Shown: positions 45,066 to 54,093 of the stretch, piece by piece
Layout of the letters: each line of letters opens with the position of its first letter
Numbering within the stretch: position 1 is the first letter of the stretch
Assembly: GCF_009695745.1 (NCBI RefSeq)
Contig: NZ_VUNH01000006.1
Span: 62,001-126,000 of the forward strand
Length of the DNA stretch: 64,000 bases
DNA from: Pyramidobacter porci
GTDB taxonomy: Bacteria > Synergistota > Synergistia > Synergistales > Dethiosulfovibrionaceae
Direction: 5' to 3'
Notes under the pieces: model-generated
Seen by the model: the letters and a program-made list of their open reading frames with translations, nothing else
Databases searched by the model: none
What the model was told of the DNA's origin: nothing
Made by a program: the position numbers and the translations under genes

Positions 45066-46409
45066 ATGCAACAAGACGGGAACAAGGGCGGCTCTACTAC
45101 CAAACTGAAAAGATGTTTGGGCTTTTGGGATTTGATGAGCGCTGCTATTGGGCAAATTATCGGCGCAGGCATCATGACCTTGCTCGGGGCGGCGCTAGCC
45201 ATGACGGGGCGATCGGTCCCGTTTGCGTTTATGATTGCGGCGACAATTACTATTACGCAGTTTTTGCCAATGCTCTTTATCTCAGGTACGGTCCGTCTGC
45301 GCGGCGGACGCTATACTATGGCAGCAATGCTGTGCGGCACGAAGCTTGCAGGTGCGTACAGCATAGTTTATATCTTTCAAAATCTGTCAATCTCGATGTA
45401 TGCGCTCTCTTTTGCCAGTTACTTCATTTCTCTGTTGGGCATCGGAAGCGAAAAAACCGTAGCGTTGGTCGTACTTACGATCTTTTACGTGCTGAATTAC
45501 TGCGGCATTGACAAATTTGCTTGGGCGCAAAATCTCATTGTTGGTTTTCTGATTGTGGCATTGGCGATGTTCGCTGCTGTCGGCGTGACGAAAATTGCCC
45601 CGAATTACTATGCTCAGTCCACTTTCTTTACGGGGGGCTGGATGGGTATGCTTCAGGCCGGTGCGCTGCTGACTTTTGCTACGGGCGGAGCTACTTGTAT
45701 CATCGACCTTTCGGCGGAGGCAAAAAATCCCGTGCGGGATATTCCAATCATCATCGTGACGTCCACGTTGGGAGTCGCCGTGTTGTATGCAATGATTAGC
45801 ATTGTTGCTGGCGGAGTCCTTCCCCTGGAGCAGGTAGCGGGGAAAAATTTGGCGCTGGTCGCGCAAACGATCTTCTCCAAACCGTTGTATGTTTTCTTCA
45901 TGGTATGCGGCGCTGGATTTGCCCTGATTTCAACGCTGAACAGCCAGATGGCCTGGGCTCCGAAGCCCACTATGCAGGCCTGCGACGATGGATGGCTTCC
46001 AGCAGGATTGGCGTCGACCAACAGATTCGGCGTGCCTTGGATCATTCTTGGGATCCTTTATATCATCGCTGTTGTTTGTATCGTTTCCGGTTTGAGCGTC
46101 GCGACTCTGGGAAGTATGTGTCTTGTCGCCAACAACGTCGCTCTGTTGGTAATCTGTGCCTGCACATTCAGGTTGCCAAAGATCTGCCCTGAAGAATGGG
46201 CGGCTTCTAAATTCAAGATCAGTAACGGCATGTTGAAACTTGTTTCTTTGATTGGCACCGCAGGATGTGCTTTCAATATCTGGTTCAATTTCATCAGGTT
46301 GAGCTATACTCTCAAGATCATCAACCTTGTCGTCGTAGTCGGCGCTTTGATCTGGGGAGTCGTGCGCAGCAGGAAGGTACACATGATTGTGAGCCACGAG
46401 AAAGCCTAA
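45066..46409 (+). CDS. APC family amino acid permease
   Basis: 447-residue, 12-TM permease. TM1 signature GFWDLMSAAIGQIIGAGIMT (residues 19-38), loop SAEAKNPVRDIPIIIVTSTL near 217, and TLNSQMAWAPKPTMQACDDG near 294. Paralogous to the permease at 30539. The ATG at 45066 follows AGGAGG by eight bases. Head of an apparent operon running APC, DUF401, MalY/PatB, M20, YfcC, thioredoxin-fold protein, all on plus, although gaps of 155-311 bases suggest internal promoters. Confidence 0.92.
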   Translation: MQQDGNKGGSTTKLKRCLGFWDLMSAAIGQIIGAGIMTLLGAALAMTGRSVPFAFMIAATITITQFLPMLFISGTVRLRGGRYTMAAMLCGTKLAGAYSIVYIFQNLSISMYALSFASYFISLLGIGSEKTVALVVLTIFYVLNYCGIDKFAWAQNLIVGFLIVALAMFAAVGVTKIAPNYYAQSTFFTGGWMGMLQAGALLTFATGGATCIIDLSAEAKNPVRDIPIIIVTSTLGVAVLYAMISIVAGGVLPLEQVAGKNLALVAQTIFSKPLYVFFMVCGAGFALISTLNSQMAWAPKPTMQACDDGWLPAGLASTNRFGVPWIILGILYIIAVVCIVSGLSVATLGSMCLVANNVALLVICACTFRLPKICPEEWAASKFKISNGMLKLVSLIGTAGCAFNIWFNFIRLSYTLKIINLVVVVGALIWGVVRSRKVHMIVSHEKA

Positions 46410-46564
46410 GTTCATTCAGGTGAAACTTCCGCGTTGGGGAGCTGTCTTAAGTATTGGAGATAGATTTTACGATGACGGTGGCATGAAGGAGGATCGAAAA
46501 CGGCCGTTGCCGCAGCAGTTTTGCCCTTTGTTTTGGGGCCGTATTGAAGGAACGGGGTCGAGCT

Positions 46565-47782
46565 ATGGACATATTAAAACTTCTGGGTGTTTTTGCGATT
46601 CTCATTATCGTCATGTGGGCGAAGAAGCCTTTGTCGGTCGCGATGTTTTGTTCGATTATCGGCGCCGCCGCGCTCTATCAGCTTCCATTGAGCTCTGCAT
46701 GGAGCGCCGTTGTCAAGGGTGGGGCGAGCTGGCCGACGTTGGAGGTTTTGCTGGTCTTTTATTCGATCACGTTCATTCAGAGAATGATGGAGAAACGTAA
46801 GAATCTGAGCAACTGCGAGATGGCTCTCAATGGGCTCTTCAATAATCGACGAGTCAACGTTGCCGTTGCGCCGTTTCTGATCGGCTGTTTGCCGGCCGTA
46901 AGCGCCGTGCTGCTCTGCAGTCTCATTGTACGTAAGAGCGCGGGCGAAGCGCTCTCCATACCTGAAAAGGCAGCCTGTACGTCTTACTTCCGACATATTT
47001 CCGAAAGCTTTCTGCCCACTTACACAACGATCTTTATCGCCGTCACCCTTACCAACGGAGCTGTGACGGTAAGCGATTTCATGACGGCGATGTTGCCTAT
47101 GGTGGTTGCGCTGTTCATCTCGGGATACGTCGTCTACCTGCGGCGGATTCCCAAGGACACGGGAACTGTCCCCGACAAAACGAGAGGTTATTACTGGGGA
47201 TTGCTTATGACTAGTGTGTGGCCCATCGTTCTGGCCATTGTCCTCATCCTTGCGTTCAAGATACGCGTAGTTGTTGCTGTGTTCCTTTGCATCGTTCTCA
47301 ACGTTTTCGTGGCGAAATTCTCGCTCGGGGAACTGCTCCCTTTTTTACGTTCCGCATTTGAAGTCCGTTTAATGGCGAATACGTGGCTAGTGATGATTTT
47401 CAAAGAGGTTCTGGCGGCTACCGGCGTGATCTCCAAGCTTCCTGCGTTCTTCGGCATGCTGCCTCTCCCGACCTTCATGATTTTTGCCATGGTGTTTTTC
47501 TTTGGCACGATTGTCGCGGGGAGTCAGGGAATCATTGCCCTGGCCATGCCTCTGCTGATATCCGCCCTCGACGGGAAGCCCGTGCTCGCCATGTTTATCT
47601 TGGTTATGAGCATGAGCTATGCCGCTATGCAGATGTCGCCGGTACATGTCTGCCTGACGATCTGCGCTGAAGATTACGGTTGTTCTTTAGGAGCGCTGAT
47701 TTATAAAACGTTGCCGATCGTGCTTGTTTTCGTGGTCCTCTCGTTCGCGTATTACTTCGTATTGTCAGGGCTCGGTTTTTAA
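46565..47782 (+). CDS. DUF401 family membrane protein
   Basis: 405-residue integral membrane protein with about ten hydrophobic segments. DUF401 markers: LLVFYSITFIQRMMEKRKNL (residues about 65-84), the polar intramembrane PFLIGCLPAVSAVLLCSLIV (about 104-123), and MSYAAMQMSPVHVCLTICAE near 354. The family belongs to the ion transporter (GntP/ArsB-like) superfamily; substrate unknown. The ATG at 46565 is chosen over a TTG seven codons earlier because the protein then begins with the first membrane segment (MDILKLLGVFAILIIVMW). Its neighbours suggest an organic acid or amino acid product carrier. Confidence 0.82.
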   Translation: MDILKLLGVFAILIIVMWAKKPLSVAMFCSIIGAAALYQLPLSSAWSAVVKGGASWPTLEVLLVFYSITFIQRMMEKRKNLSNCEMALNGLFNNRRVNVAVAPFLIGCLPAVSAVLLCSLIVRKSAGEALSIPEKAACTSYFRHISESFLPTYTTIFIAVTLTNGAVTVSDFMTAMLPMVVALFISGYVVYLRRIPKDTGTVPDKTRGYYWGLLMTSVWPIVLAIVLILAFKIRVVVAVFLCIVLNVFVAKFSLGELLPFLRSAFEVRLMANTWLVMIFKEVLAATGVISKLPAFFGMLPLPTFMIFAMVFFFGTIVAGSQGIIALAMPLLISALDGKPVLAMFILVMSMSYAAMQMSPVHVCLTICAEDYGCSLGALIYKTLPIVLVFVVLSFAYYFVLSGLGF

Positions 47783-47870
47783 GGCGTGGCTGTTCAATTG
47801 ACTGGTTCCGCAGGGCAGGGATATAGTTATAACTTTTATTGAGACCTATAGGAGAAAGGACGTGTTGTAG

Positions 47871-49070
47871 GTGAAATATGATTTCACATCCATTATGGAG
47901 CGTCATGGCAAGGATTCAATCGCAGTGGATATGATCCCAATCCCGGGAGCGCAAGTGAAAGAAGGCTTCGACAAAATTCCCATGTGGGTGGCCGACATGA
48001 ATTTCCCGACGGTCCCCACGATTCCCGAAGCCATCATTGCGCGCGCCAAGCACTCTGCATATGGATACTTCAGGCCGACGCAGGAGTATTTCGACGCTAT
48101 CATTCAGTGGCAGGAAAGGCGGAACGGCGTCAAAGGGCTGACTGCCGAGTGTATCGGTTACGAAAACGGCGTGTTGGGCGGCGTTGTTTCCGCCATGAAT
48201 ATATTTTGTTCCAAGGGTGACAATATCCTAATCCATTCGCCGACCTATATCGGTTTCACCAAGAGTCTTACCAATAACGGCTACTGTATTGTCCACTCCG
48301 AACTCAAGAGAGACAGCGCGGGTGTCTGGCGCATGGACTTCGAAGATATGGAAAAGAAGATTGCAGACAACAAAATCCATGCCGCCGTGTTCTGTAACCC
48401 TCACAATCCTTGCGGCCGCGTCTGGGAGAGATGGGAAATTGAAAAGGCGATGGATATCTACAAGAGGCACGACGTGTTCGTCGTCTCTGACGAAATATGG
48501 TCCGATCTTACGCTTGCCGGCAACAAGCACATCCCTACGCAGTCGGTTTCCGAGGATGCCCGCGATCGCGTCGTCGCCCTTTATGCGCCGTCGAAGACTT
48601 TCAATCTCGCCGGCCTCGTCGGCGCCTATCGCATCGTCTATAACAAGTGGATGAGGGAGCGTATGGAAAAGGAGAGCTCGTTATCCCACTACGACTCGAT
48701 GAACGTTCTTTCCATGCACGCTCTCATCGGTGCCTACAAACCGGAAGGCTACGAGTGGGTAGACGAGCTTAAGCAAGTCCTTAGCGCCAACGTCGATTAC
48801 GCTTACGATTACATTGTCAAGAATTTTGAAGGCGTTGAGCTTGCCAAACCGCAGGGAACTTACATGCTTTATCTTGACTGTACCAAGTGGTGTGAAGCTC
48901 ATGGCAAGACAATCGATGAGCTTCAGCAGATGGGTGTCGCGGTGGGCGTCATCTGGCAGGATGGGCGTCCGTTCTTTGCTCCCAATTCGATCCGCATTAA
49001 TCTTGCCGTACCGCTGAGCCGTGTCAAGGAGGCTTTTGACCGCTTGGATAAATACGTGTTCAACGCCTGA
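47871..49070 (+). CDS. MalY/PatB family aminotransferase (putative C-S lyase)
   Basis: 399 residues from a GTG start with GAGAAAGGA upstream. The PLP lysine is Lys242 in LYAPSKTFNLAGL; VSDEIWSDL (Asp207) and FCNPHNPCGRVW (about 174-185) complete the cofactor site. MWVADMNFPT near residue 38 is the MalY/PatB hallmark. Probably a beta-lyase acting on cysteine conjugates or cystathionine. It sits directly before an M20 amidohydrolase; an N-acyl-cysteine conjugate pathway (deacylation, then C-S cleavage) is a natural inference. A terminator-like hairpin follows at 49099. Confidence 0.9.
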   Translation: MKYDFTSIMERHGKDSIAVDMIPIPGAQVKEGFDKIPMWVADMNFPTVPTIPEAIIARAKHSAYGYFRPTQEYFDAIIQWQERRNGVKGLTAECIGYENGVLGGVVSAMNIFCSKGDNILIHSPTYIGFTKSLTNNGYCIVHSELKRDSAGVWRMDFEDMEKKIADNKIHAAVFCNPHNPCGRVWERWEIEKAMDIYKRHDVFVVSDEIWSDLTLAGNKHIPTQSVSEDARDRVVALYAPSKTFNLAGLVGAYRIVYNKWMRERMEKESSLSHYDSMNVLSMHALIGAYKPEGYEWVDELKQVLSANVDYAYDYIVKNFEGVELAKPQGTYMLYLDCTKWCEAHGKTIDELQQMGVAVGVIWQDGRPFFAPNSIRINLAVPLSRVKEAFDRLDKYVFNA

Positions 49071-49098
49071 TCCTCCGTTTGACAAGGCGACTCTAAAA

Positions 49099-49164
49099 CT
49101 TTTCCCATAGGCGAGCGGCGGGGGCTTTCGCCTTGCCCGCAGGAAAAGATTTTGTCTCTTTTTT
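49099..49164 (+). terminator. Terminator after the MalY/PatB gene
   Basis: CTTTTCC pairs with GGAAAAG around an inner AGGCGA/TCGCCT stem, followed by ATTTTGTCTCTTTTTT. The remainder of the 311-base gap to 49382 shows no gene and must hold the promoter of the M20 gene. Confidence 0.6.
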
Positions 49165-49381
49165 CGTTCGTTCCATTCCGGCGCGATATATTTGCGGGGG
49201 CTCGGAGCCCTGCACGAAGCGCGTTGAATCGCTTCGAATGCGCTCTGTTTGGCACGGGCTTGGAAGGCTCTTCATTTCGGAAAGACGTCACGGCTTGTTG
49301 TGAATGGGAAATTCGCTGAAGTCGATATCTCCAAAGCTTTTTAGGCAGGAGAGTTCGAGCGTGGCAAGAGGAGTGATCGAC

Positions 49382-50617
49382 ATGATGGATGACATAGAGA
49401 TCAGAAACGAAGCGGCGGCGCAGCGCGATTATGTGATTGGTTGCCGAAGAGCGATACACCGGTTTGCTGAAACAAGCGGTCGCGAGGTCAGGACCAGCGC
49501 GTTCATCAAACAGCAGCTCGACGAGATCGGCATTCCCTATGAATCGCTTGTGAAAACTGGCATAATCGGTATTCTCGACACTGGCAGAGCGGGACCTCAC
49601 ATTGCTCTGAGGGCGGACATCGATGCCTTGCCGCTGCCCGAGAATCCTGACAATCTCAAAAGGGCGCGAGTCGTGATATCGGATACGCCCGATGAAACCT
49701 GTCACGCGTGTGGACATGACGCACACACGGCAATGCTTCTGGGAGCAAGCAAAGTCTTGAGAAAACATATCGGCGAACTGACGGGAGTCATTTATCTGTG
49801 TTTCGAAGAAGGCGAGGAAAATGGCGGCGGCATCCAGGTCATGTTGGACACACTCGCAACGAAAAAGGTCGACTCCTGCTGGGGAATTCACGTGTATAAC
49901 GCTCTCGAATCCGGAAAAATCTGCGTTCAGGCCGGGCCGAGAATGGCCGGGGCCATCCGGGTCGAGCTGACGTTCGTCGGACGCGGCGGGCATGGCTCGC
50001 GCCCGGATCTGTCGATCAATCCCGTGTTTTGCGCGGCGAATTTCGTCAACAATCTGGCCGTCGCGTTCGTGAATCAAATAGACGCCAACGAGACCGTCAC
50101 CTGCGGGATCACGGCCATACAGGGCGGCCAGGTGGCAAACGTCATTCCGGACACGGCCACCGTTCTTGGTTCGCTCCGCTTTTTCAGCATGAGCGAGGGC
50201 GACAAAGCGGTCAGGATATTGCACGAAGTCGCGGAAAATACGGCTCGTATGCATCGTTGTAGTGTTGAATATAACGAGAAATACAATAAGATTTCCGTTG
50301 GGCCGACCATCAACGATCCGTACTATTCCGAGCTCGCGGCTAAAGCCCTGGATGCGGTTTTGCCTTCTGGGACCGTGTCGCCGTGCGCGCCTTGGTACGC
50401 TTCGGATTCGTTCAGCCTCTGGCTGAACCGCTATCCCGGCGTATACGCTCATCTGGGAATCAACAACCCCGAATACGGGAGCGGCGCTCCCCATCACAAC
50501 TCATATTTTGACGTGGATGAGAACGTTTTGGATATCGGTCTGATCGCAACGCTGAAATACGTTAACGCTCTTGGGGAAGAGGCAACGCCGGGGCAAGCTT
50601 CCAAAGAAAAAGCGTAG
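49382..50617 (+). CDS. M20 family amidohydrolase / aminoacylase
   Basis: 411 residues from the ATG at 49382 (GAGGAGTGA upstream); an upstream ATG at 49304 adds an unlikely tail. Metal-binding motifs: ALRADIDALPLPE near residue 80, CHACGHDAHTAMLLGASKVL near 106, the catalytic Glu pair in CFEEGEENGGG near 140, and the HNSYFD metal His near 376. The lid domain (about 185-295) contains GRGGHGSRPDLSINPV. This is the IAA-amino acid hydrolase/HipO/AMA subgroup, which releases amino acids or cysteine conjugates from N-acyl forms. It lies 22 bases before the YfcC carrier. Confidence 0.92.
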   Translation: MMDDIEIRNEAAAQRDYVIGCRRAIHRFAETSGREVRTSAFIKQQLDEIGIPYESLVKTGIIGILDTGRAGPHIALRADIDALPLPENPDNLKRARVVISDTPDETCHACGHDAHTAMLLGASKVLRKHIGELTGVIYLCFEEGEENGGGIQVMLDTLATKKVDSCWGIHVYNALESGKICVQAGPRMAGAIRVELTFVGRGGHGSRPDLSINPVFCAANFVNNLAVAFVNQIDANETVTCGITAIQGGQVANVIPDTATVLGSLRFFSMSEGDKAVRILHEVAENTARMHRCSVEYNEKYNKISVGPTINDPYYSELAAKALDAVLPSGTVSPCAPWYASDSFSLWLNRYPGVYAHLGINNPEYGSGAPHHNSYFDVDENVLDIGLIATLKYVNALGEEATPGQASKEKA

Positions 50618-50639
50618 AGACTCGTCGAGGGGAAAAAAT

Positions 50640-52061
50640 ATGACGGAGAAGAAGAGACAATCTGAGCAAAAGAAGAAGTTCAAAATGCCCCATTTGCTGT
50701 GGCTGATGCTCGGCCTGCTGCTTTTTTCCAGCCTGCTTACCTACGTCATTCCCGCCGGGCAGTTTGGCAAAACGGCCAGCGGCGCCCTCGATGGCACGAA
50801 GTTCAGCTATCTCGGTTATCAGACGCCGGTTAACTTGCTGAGGACGCTGCTGTCTATCTTTCCGGGGCTGACGGGCTCCGCTTCCATTATCATGATCGTG
50901 ATGATTTGCGGCGCGTGCATGCAGGTATTCTTGGACACGAAGACTTTTGACAGGCTGCTCGACTGGACCATCTACAAAACCGAAGGGAAAAGCGATACGC
51001 TGCTCATCAGTACCTTGTTCTGTATGATGGTGTATTTAGGCGGTTTCGGTGGTTCCGACGCTCTGATTGCCGTCGTGCCGATCGGTATCGCGTTTGCGCG
51101 GAAAATGCGCCTCGATGCGATCAGCGCTATCGGCGTCACGACATTTGCGACGTTGATTGGTTTCGGGACCGGCCCTACGAAGATGTACGTGATCCAGGGG
51201 CTGATGGGAACCCGCCTGTACGGCGGCTTCATGACGCGTTTTCTCATTCTGAACGTTTTCATGCTCCTCGGGCTGCTCATGTTGCTGAGGTATGTGCGGC
51301 GGATCCGCCGCGATCCGTTGGTCTCGCTGAAATATCAGGAAGAGCCGCTTCCCGGTGCCGACGTCGGCGCCGAAGGGGGCGGGGTACCCGCGGCCGTCAT
51401 GGATTGGAAAATCGTGATCAACATGTTCCTGTTTATCGGCCAGTTTGTTCTGATCACGGTGTACGGTTTGATGAGCAACGATTACAATATGCGTTTCTCC
51501 GTTCAGGCGGCGACGATGATGGTAGTCGCGCTCGTGCAGGGGAAGATCGCGGGCATGTCCGCGGATGAACTCGGCGACTCGTTCGCCAAGGGGCTTGCGT
51601 CGATGGCCTTTGTGGTCTTTGTCATCGGCTTGGCCCGGAGCGTATCGATCGTACTGTCCGAGGGTAACGTCCTGCACACCATTGTATATGCGCTGACCAG
51701 ACCGCTGATGGATCTGCCGCGTTGGGTCGCTTCGATCGGCATGATGCTGATCATTGCGGTGATCAATCCGATTATTCCTTCGGCCACGTCGAAGGGCGCG
51801 ATTCTCGTGCCGATCATCAAGCCGATCGGGGAAGTCCTGGGTTTGGCTCCGGAACTGGTCGTTCAGGCCTTTCAATTCGGCGACGGATTCACGAACATCA
51901 TTTCCCCGATTCTTGGCTGGACGGTGGGCAGCCTGGCCATGGTGAAGGTTTCATTCCCGCGTTGGTTTGAGTGGGCGTTTGGCAAAGTTCTGGCGTTTAT
52001 TGGCGTTGCGGCCCTGCTGATGTTTCTCTTTACGATTTCCGGCTGGACGTTTGCACTCTAG
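50640..52061 (+). CDS. YfcC family carrier (DcuC/arginine-ornithine antiporter superfamily)
   Basis: 473-residue membrane protein with about 11-12 hydrophobic segments, after a basic N-terminus (EKKRQSEQKKKFKMPH). Family signatures: YVIPAGQFGK near residue 37, YLGGFGGSDALIAVVPIGIA (about 132-151), and NPIIPSATSKGAILVPIIKP (about 378-397), the conserved proline/serine re-entrant loop. YfcC proteins transport amino acids, dipeptides or C4-dicarboxylates; here it probably serves the preceding M20 aminoacylase, from which it is separated by only 22 bases. Confidence 0.88.
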   Translation: MTEKKRQSEQKKKFKMPHLLWLMLGLLLFSSLLTYVIPAGQFGKTASGALDGTKFSYLGYQTPVNLLRTLLSIFPGLTGSASIIMIVMICGACMQVFLDTKTFDRLLDWTIYKTEGKSDTLLISTLFCMMVYLGGFGGSDALIAVVPIGIAFARKMRLDAISAIGVTTFATLIGFGTGPTKMYVIQGLMGTRLYGGFMTRFLILNVFMLLGLLMLLRYVRRIRRDPLVSLKYQEEPLPGADVGAEGGGVPAAVMDWKIVINMFLFIGQFVLITVYGLMSNDYNMRFSVQAATMMVVALVQGKIAGMSADELGDSFAKGLASMAFVVFVIGLARSVSIVLSEGNVLHTIVYALTRPLMDLPRWVASIGMMLIIAVINPIIPSATSKGAILVPIIKPIGEVLGLAPELVVQAFQFGDGFTNIISPILGWTVGSLAMVKVSFPRWFEWAFGKVLAFIGVAALLMFLFTISGWTFAL

Positions 52062-52213
52062 TTGGCACTGCCGCAGCGGGGGTTATAGCGTGAAAAATGG
52101 AATTTCATTTGCAAGATATGAGTCGACCGAAGCGCGTTGGAGCGTCGCTCAGTTCGTGGGGCGAACGAAGGAGCGTTTCTTGCGAGGGAGATCTTGTTCA
52201 AGGAGGGTCAAGC

Positions 52214-52753
52214 ATGGCAAGGTTGGAAGTTGGCGACATCCTGCCGGATTTTCGCTATGAGACTCCGTTTGAGCGCGGACTTTTCATGAGCAGCACCGCT
52301 TGCAAGGCAAACAAGACGGCGTTGGTCTTCTTGAGATATTATGGCTGTACGTTATGCCAGTACGACATGCACGAGATAGCGGATCATTATCAGCGTATAT
52401 TGGAGGGCGGCTCTCAGCTGCTGGTCGTTCTGCAGTCTGAGCCGAAGAAGCTGGCGCAGCAGCTGACTCCTGACGCGTTTCCTTTTTCCATTGTGTGCGA
52501 CCCGCAGCAGGAACTGTATCACCGCTTTGAGATTATGCCCGCGCGGTCCAAAGAAAGCATGCTGGATTCGGCGACGCTGAGAAAAATAGAAAAGGCTCGT
52601 CAATTGTTTTCCCATGGCGAATATGAGGGCGAAGAACTGCAGCTTCCTGCTGTTTTTGTCTTCGACGGAAGATTGTCGATCTCTTACGTTCATTATGGGA
52701 AAACGGCCGGCGACATTCCCGGTACGGACGAGCTGATCGCTCTTTTGACTTGA
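52214..52753 (+). CDS. Peroxiredoxin-like (AhpC/TSA, redoxin) thioredoxin-fold protein
   Basis: 179 residues from the ATG at 52214, after AAGGAGGG; a longer open frame upstream has no such site. Thioredoxin fold with VGDILPDFRYETPFERG at the N-terminus, LVFLRYYGCTLCQYDMHEIA carrying a CxxC pair (Cys45, Cys48), and LLVVLQSEP then FPFSIVCDPQQELYHRFEI. The CTLC arrangement resembles AhpC/TSA antioxidant relatives (DUF899/PRX-like2) rather than classic 2-Cys peroxiredoxins. Last gene of the amidohydrolase/YfcC run; thiol handling fits a pathway releasing thiols. Confidence 0.82.
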   Translation: MARLEVGDILPDFRYETPFERGLFMSSTACKANKTALVFLRYYGCTLCQYDMHEIADHYQRILEGGSQLLVVLQSEPKKLAQQLTPDAFPFSIVCDPQQELYHRFEIMPARSKESMLDSATLRKIEKARQLFSHGEYEGEELQLPAVFVFDGRLSISYVHYGKTAGDIPGTDELIALLT

Positions 52754-52884
52754 TTCTTTCTTTTACGAGACGCCGCTCTCGTTTTCGTCGAGAGCCGAGC
52801 ATTATTTGTCGCCGCCCTGTAATTCTGCTGGCTGCGTCGTTTGTTTGCAAGCGTTTTTGTCTGAGGCTCGCGTCCCAAATACCA

Positions 52885-52930
52885 AAAAGCAGTTCGTTTT
52901 GCGCGCGGTGCGCAAAACGAACTGCTTTTC
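52885..52930. terminator. Long bidirectional terminator
   Basis: AAAAGCAGTTCGTTTTGCGC pairs perfectly over 20 bases with its complement across loop GCGGT. A/T runs on both ends serve the redoxin gene (plus) and the MarR gene (minus). A smaller hairpin GCTCTCG/CGAGAGC lies at 52775-52795. Confidence 0.85.
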
Positions 52931-53051
52931 TTTCGGAACGTCTCCGTTGCAATGAAGGGGTATCGCCGTATTGAAACCAAGTGGCGTCCAGATGTTTCTC
53001 GAAGCCTTGGAAGCGACATGTCAGAAATTAGAAACGGCGCGAGCGCCTTTT

Positions 53052-53600
53052 TCAGCAACCCGTATAACGCGCCGACATATACCGCTTTTTCTCTTGAGCG
53101 CTGAGTTTTTTGCGAAATGTACTGTTTACGCGTTTGAACCAAAGGATACGGTATCGAAGTACCTTAAAGAATCCATCGATTTCCTTAGGAGTACAATTTT
53201 TCAACAGATAATTGATCTGCGCAAGCATTCCCTCGCGATCATAGCTTTGGTGCGCCTCGCAGGTTTTGCGTCCCATTTCGGTGACAAAGATGCGGTACTC
53301 GCGCTTGTTATTGAGATTGACCTTGCGGGAGATCATGCCTTGCTTTTCAAGGCGCGAGACGATTTGAGAGATGGAACTTTTGGTACGGTTGGTAATTTCG
53401 GCCAGACGCGTCGCCGTCAACCCTTCCTCGGCTTGTATGTAGTTCAGCGTGTGAGCTTCCACTTCGCTTATGGCGATGCCCGTACCGTAGTCGCGCAAGA
53501 TGAGCGAATAACAGTTCATGACTGACTGATACCGGTACAGAGTCTCCACTTTTTCATCAAGACTTGCCAAAACGTTCTCCGTCTCGTGTAACTGTGCCAC
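53052..53600 (-). CDS. MarR family transcriptional regulator
   Basis: 182 residues from a GTG start with GGAGG seven bases upstream. Winged HTH at about residues 62-110 (EGLTATRLAEITNRTKSSIS, QIVSRLEKQGMISRKV, then NNKREYRIFVTE as the wing). The C-terminal tail is unusually basic (FRKKLSAQEKKRYMSAR). Convergent with the redoxin/YfcC operon and separated from it by a strong terminator; it may regulate that block or the HAD gene region. An inverted repeat CTTACGC (53624-53630)/GCGTAAG (53663-53669) flanks its leader. Confidence 0.9.
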   Translation of the reverse strand: MAQLHETENVLASLDEKVETLYRYQSVMNCYSLILRDYGTGIAISEVEAHTLNYIQAEEGLTATRLAEITNRTKSSISQIVSRLEKQGMISRKVNLNNKREYRIFVTEMGRKTCEAHQSYDREGMLAQINYLLKNCTPKEIDGFFKVLRYRILWFKRVNSTFRKKLSAQEKKRYMSARYTGC

Positions 53601-53672
53601 CGTCAGTCCTCCATTCGTTTCTTCTTACGCTCTTGGCATGCCGCCAGCGAGTCTCATTGCGGGCGTAAGTGT

Positions 53673-53681
53673 ATTATAGCA
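53673..53681 (-). promoter_or_regulatory. Extended -10 promoter of the MarR gene
   Basis: TGCTATAAT on the minus strand, 73 bases before the GTG start; no good -35, as expected for an extended -10. The inverted repeat CTTACGC...GCGTAAG lies just downstream in the transcribed leader. From here to 54093 no further gene is seen, only the upstream region of the HAD gene. Confidence 0.5.
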
Positions 53682-54093
53682 CGATTGGAGCCAGGAGCGG
53701 CAGAGAATTACCGATTCGTCAAATGGGGTATTCGCAAACGGAAGGGTGCGCGATTGGCAAAAATTTTTTCAGGTACTATCCTAGCGAAAGCCTATGTGCC
53801 GCAACAACGCTTTCATGCTTGCAAGCTGGCGTCGCTTGGGCTTGCTGTTCAGACAAATACGGTCTTCGTCTCTTCTGGACATGTTTTTCCGTATATGCTA
53901 TCATCTCTTGTCGGATATAGATTGGATGCAATGCGAGGCGCCGCAGTTTCGGGAGAGACGCGAGGAATCCCGTTGGAGAATGTTCGTGCCGGCGGGCGGC
54001 GTTTTGCCGAAGGGGTGTGCTTGGCTTTTCCTGCGGCTTGTGAAAATGCACGAGTCTATCGCAAAGAGATTCATGCCCCGAAGGAGTTTTTTC

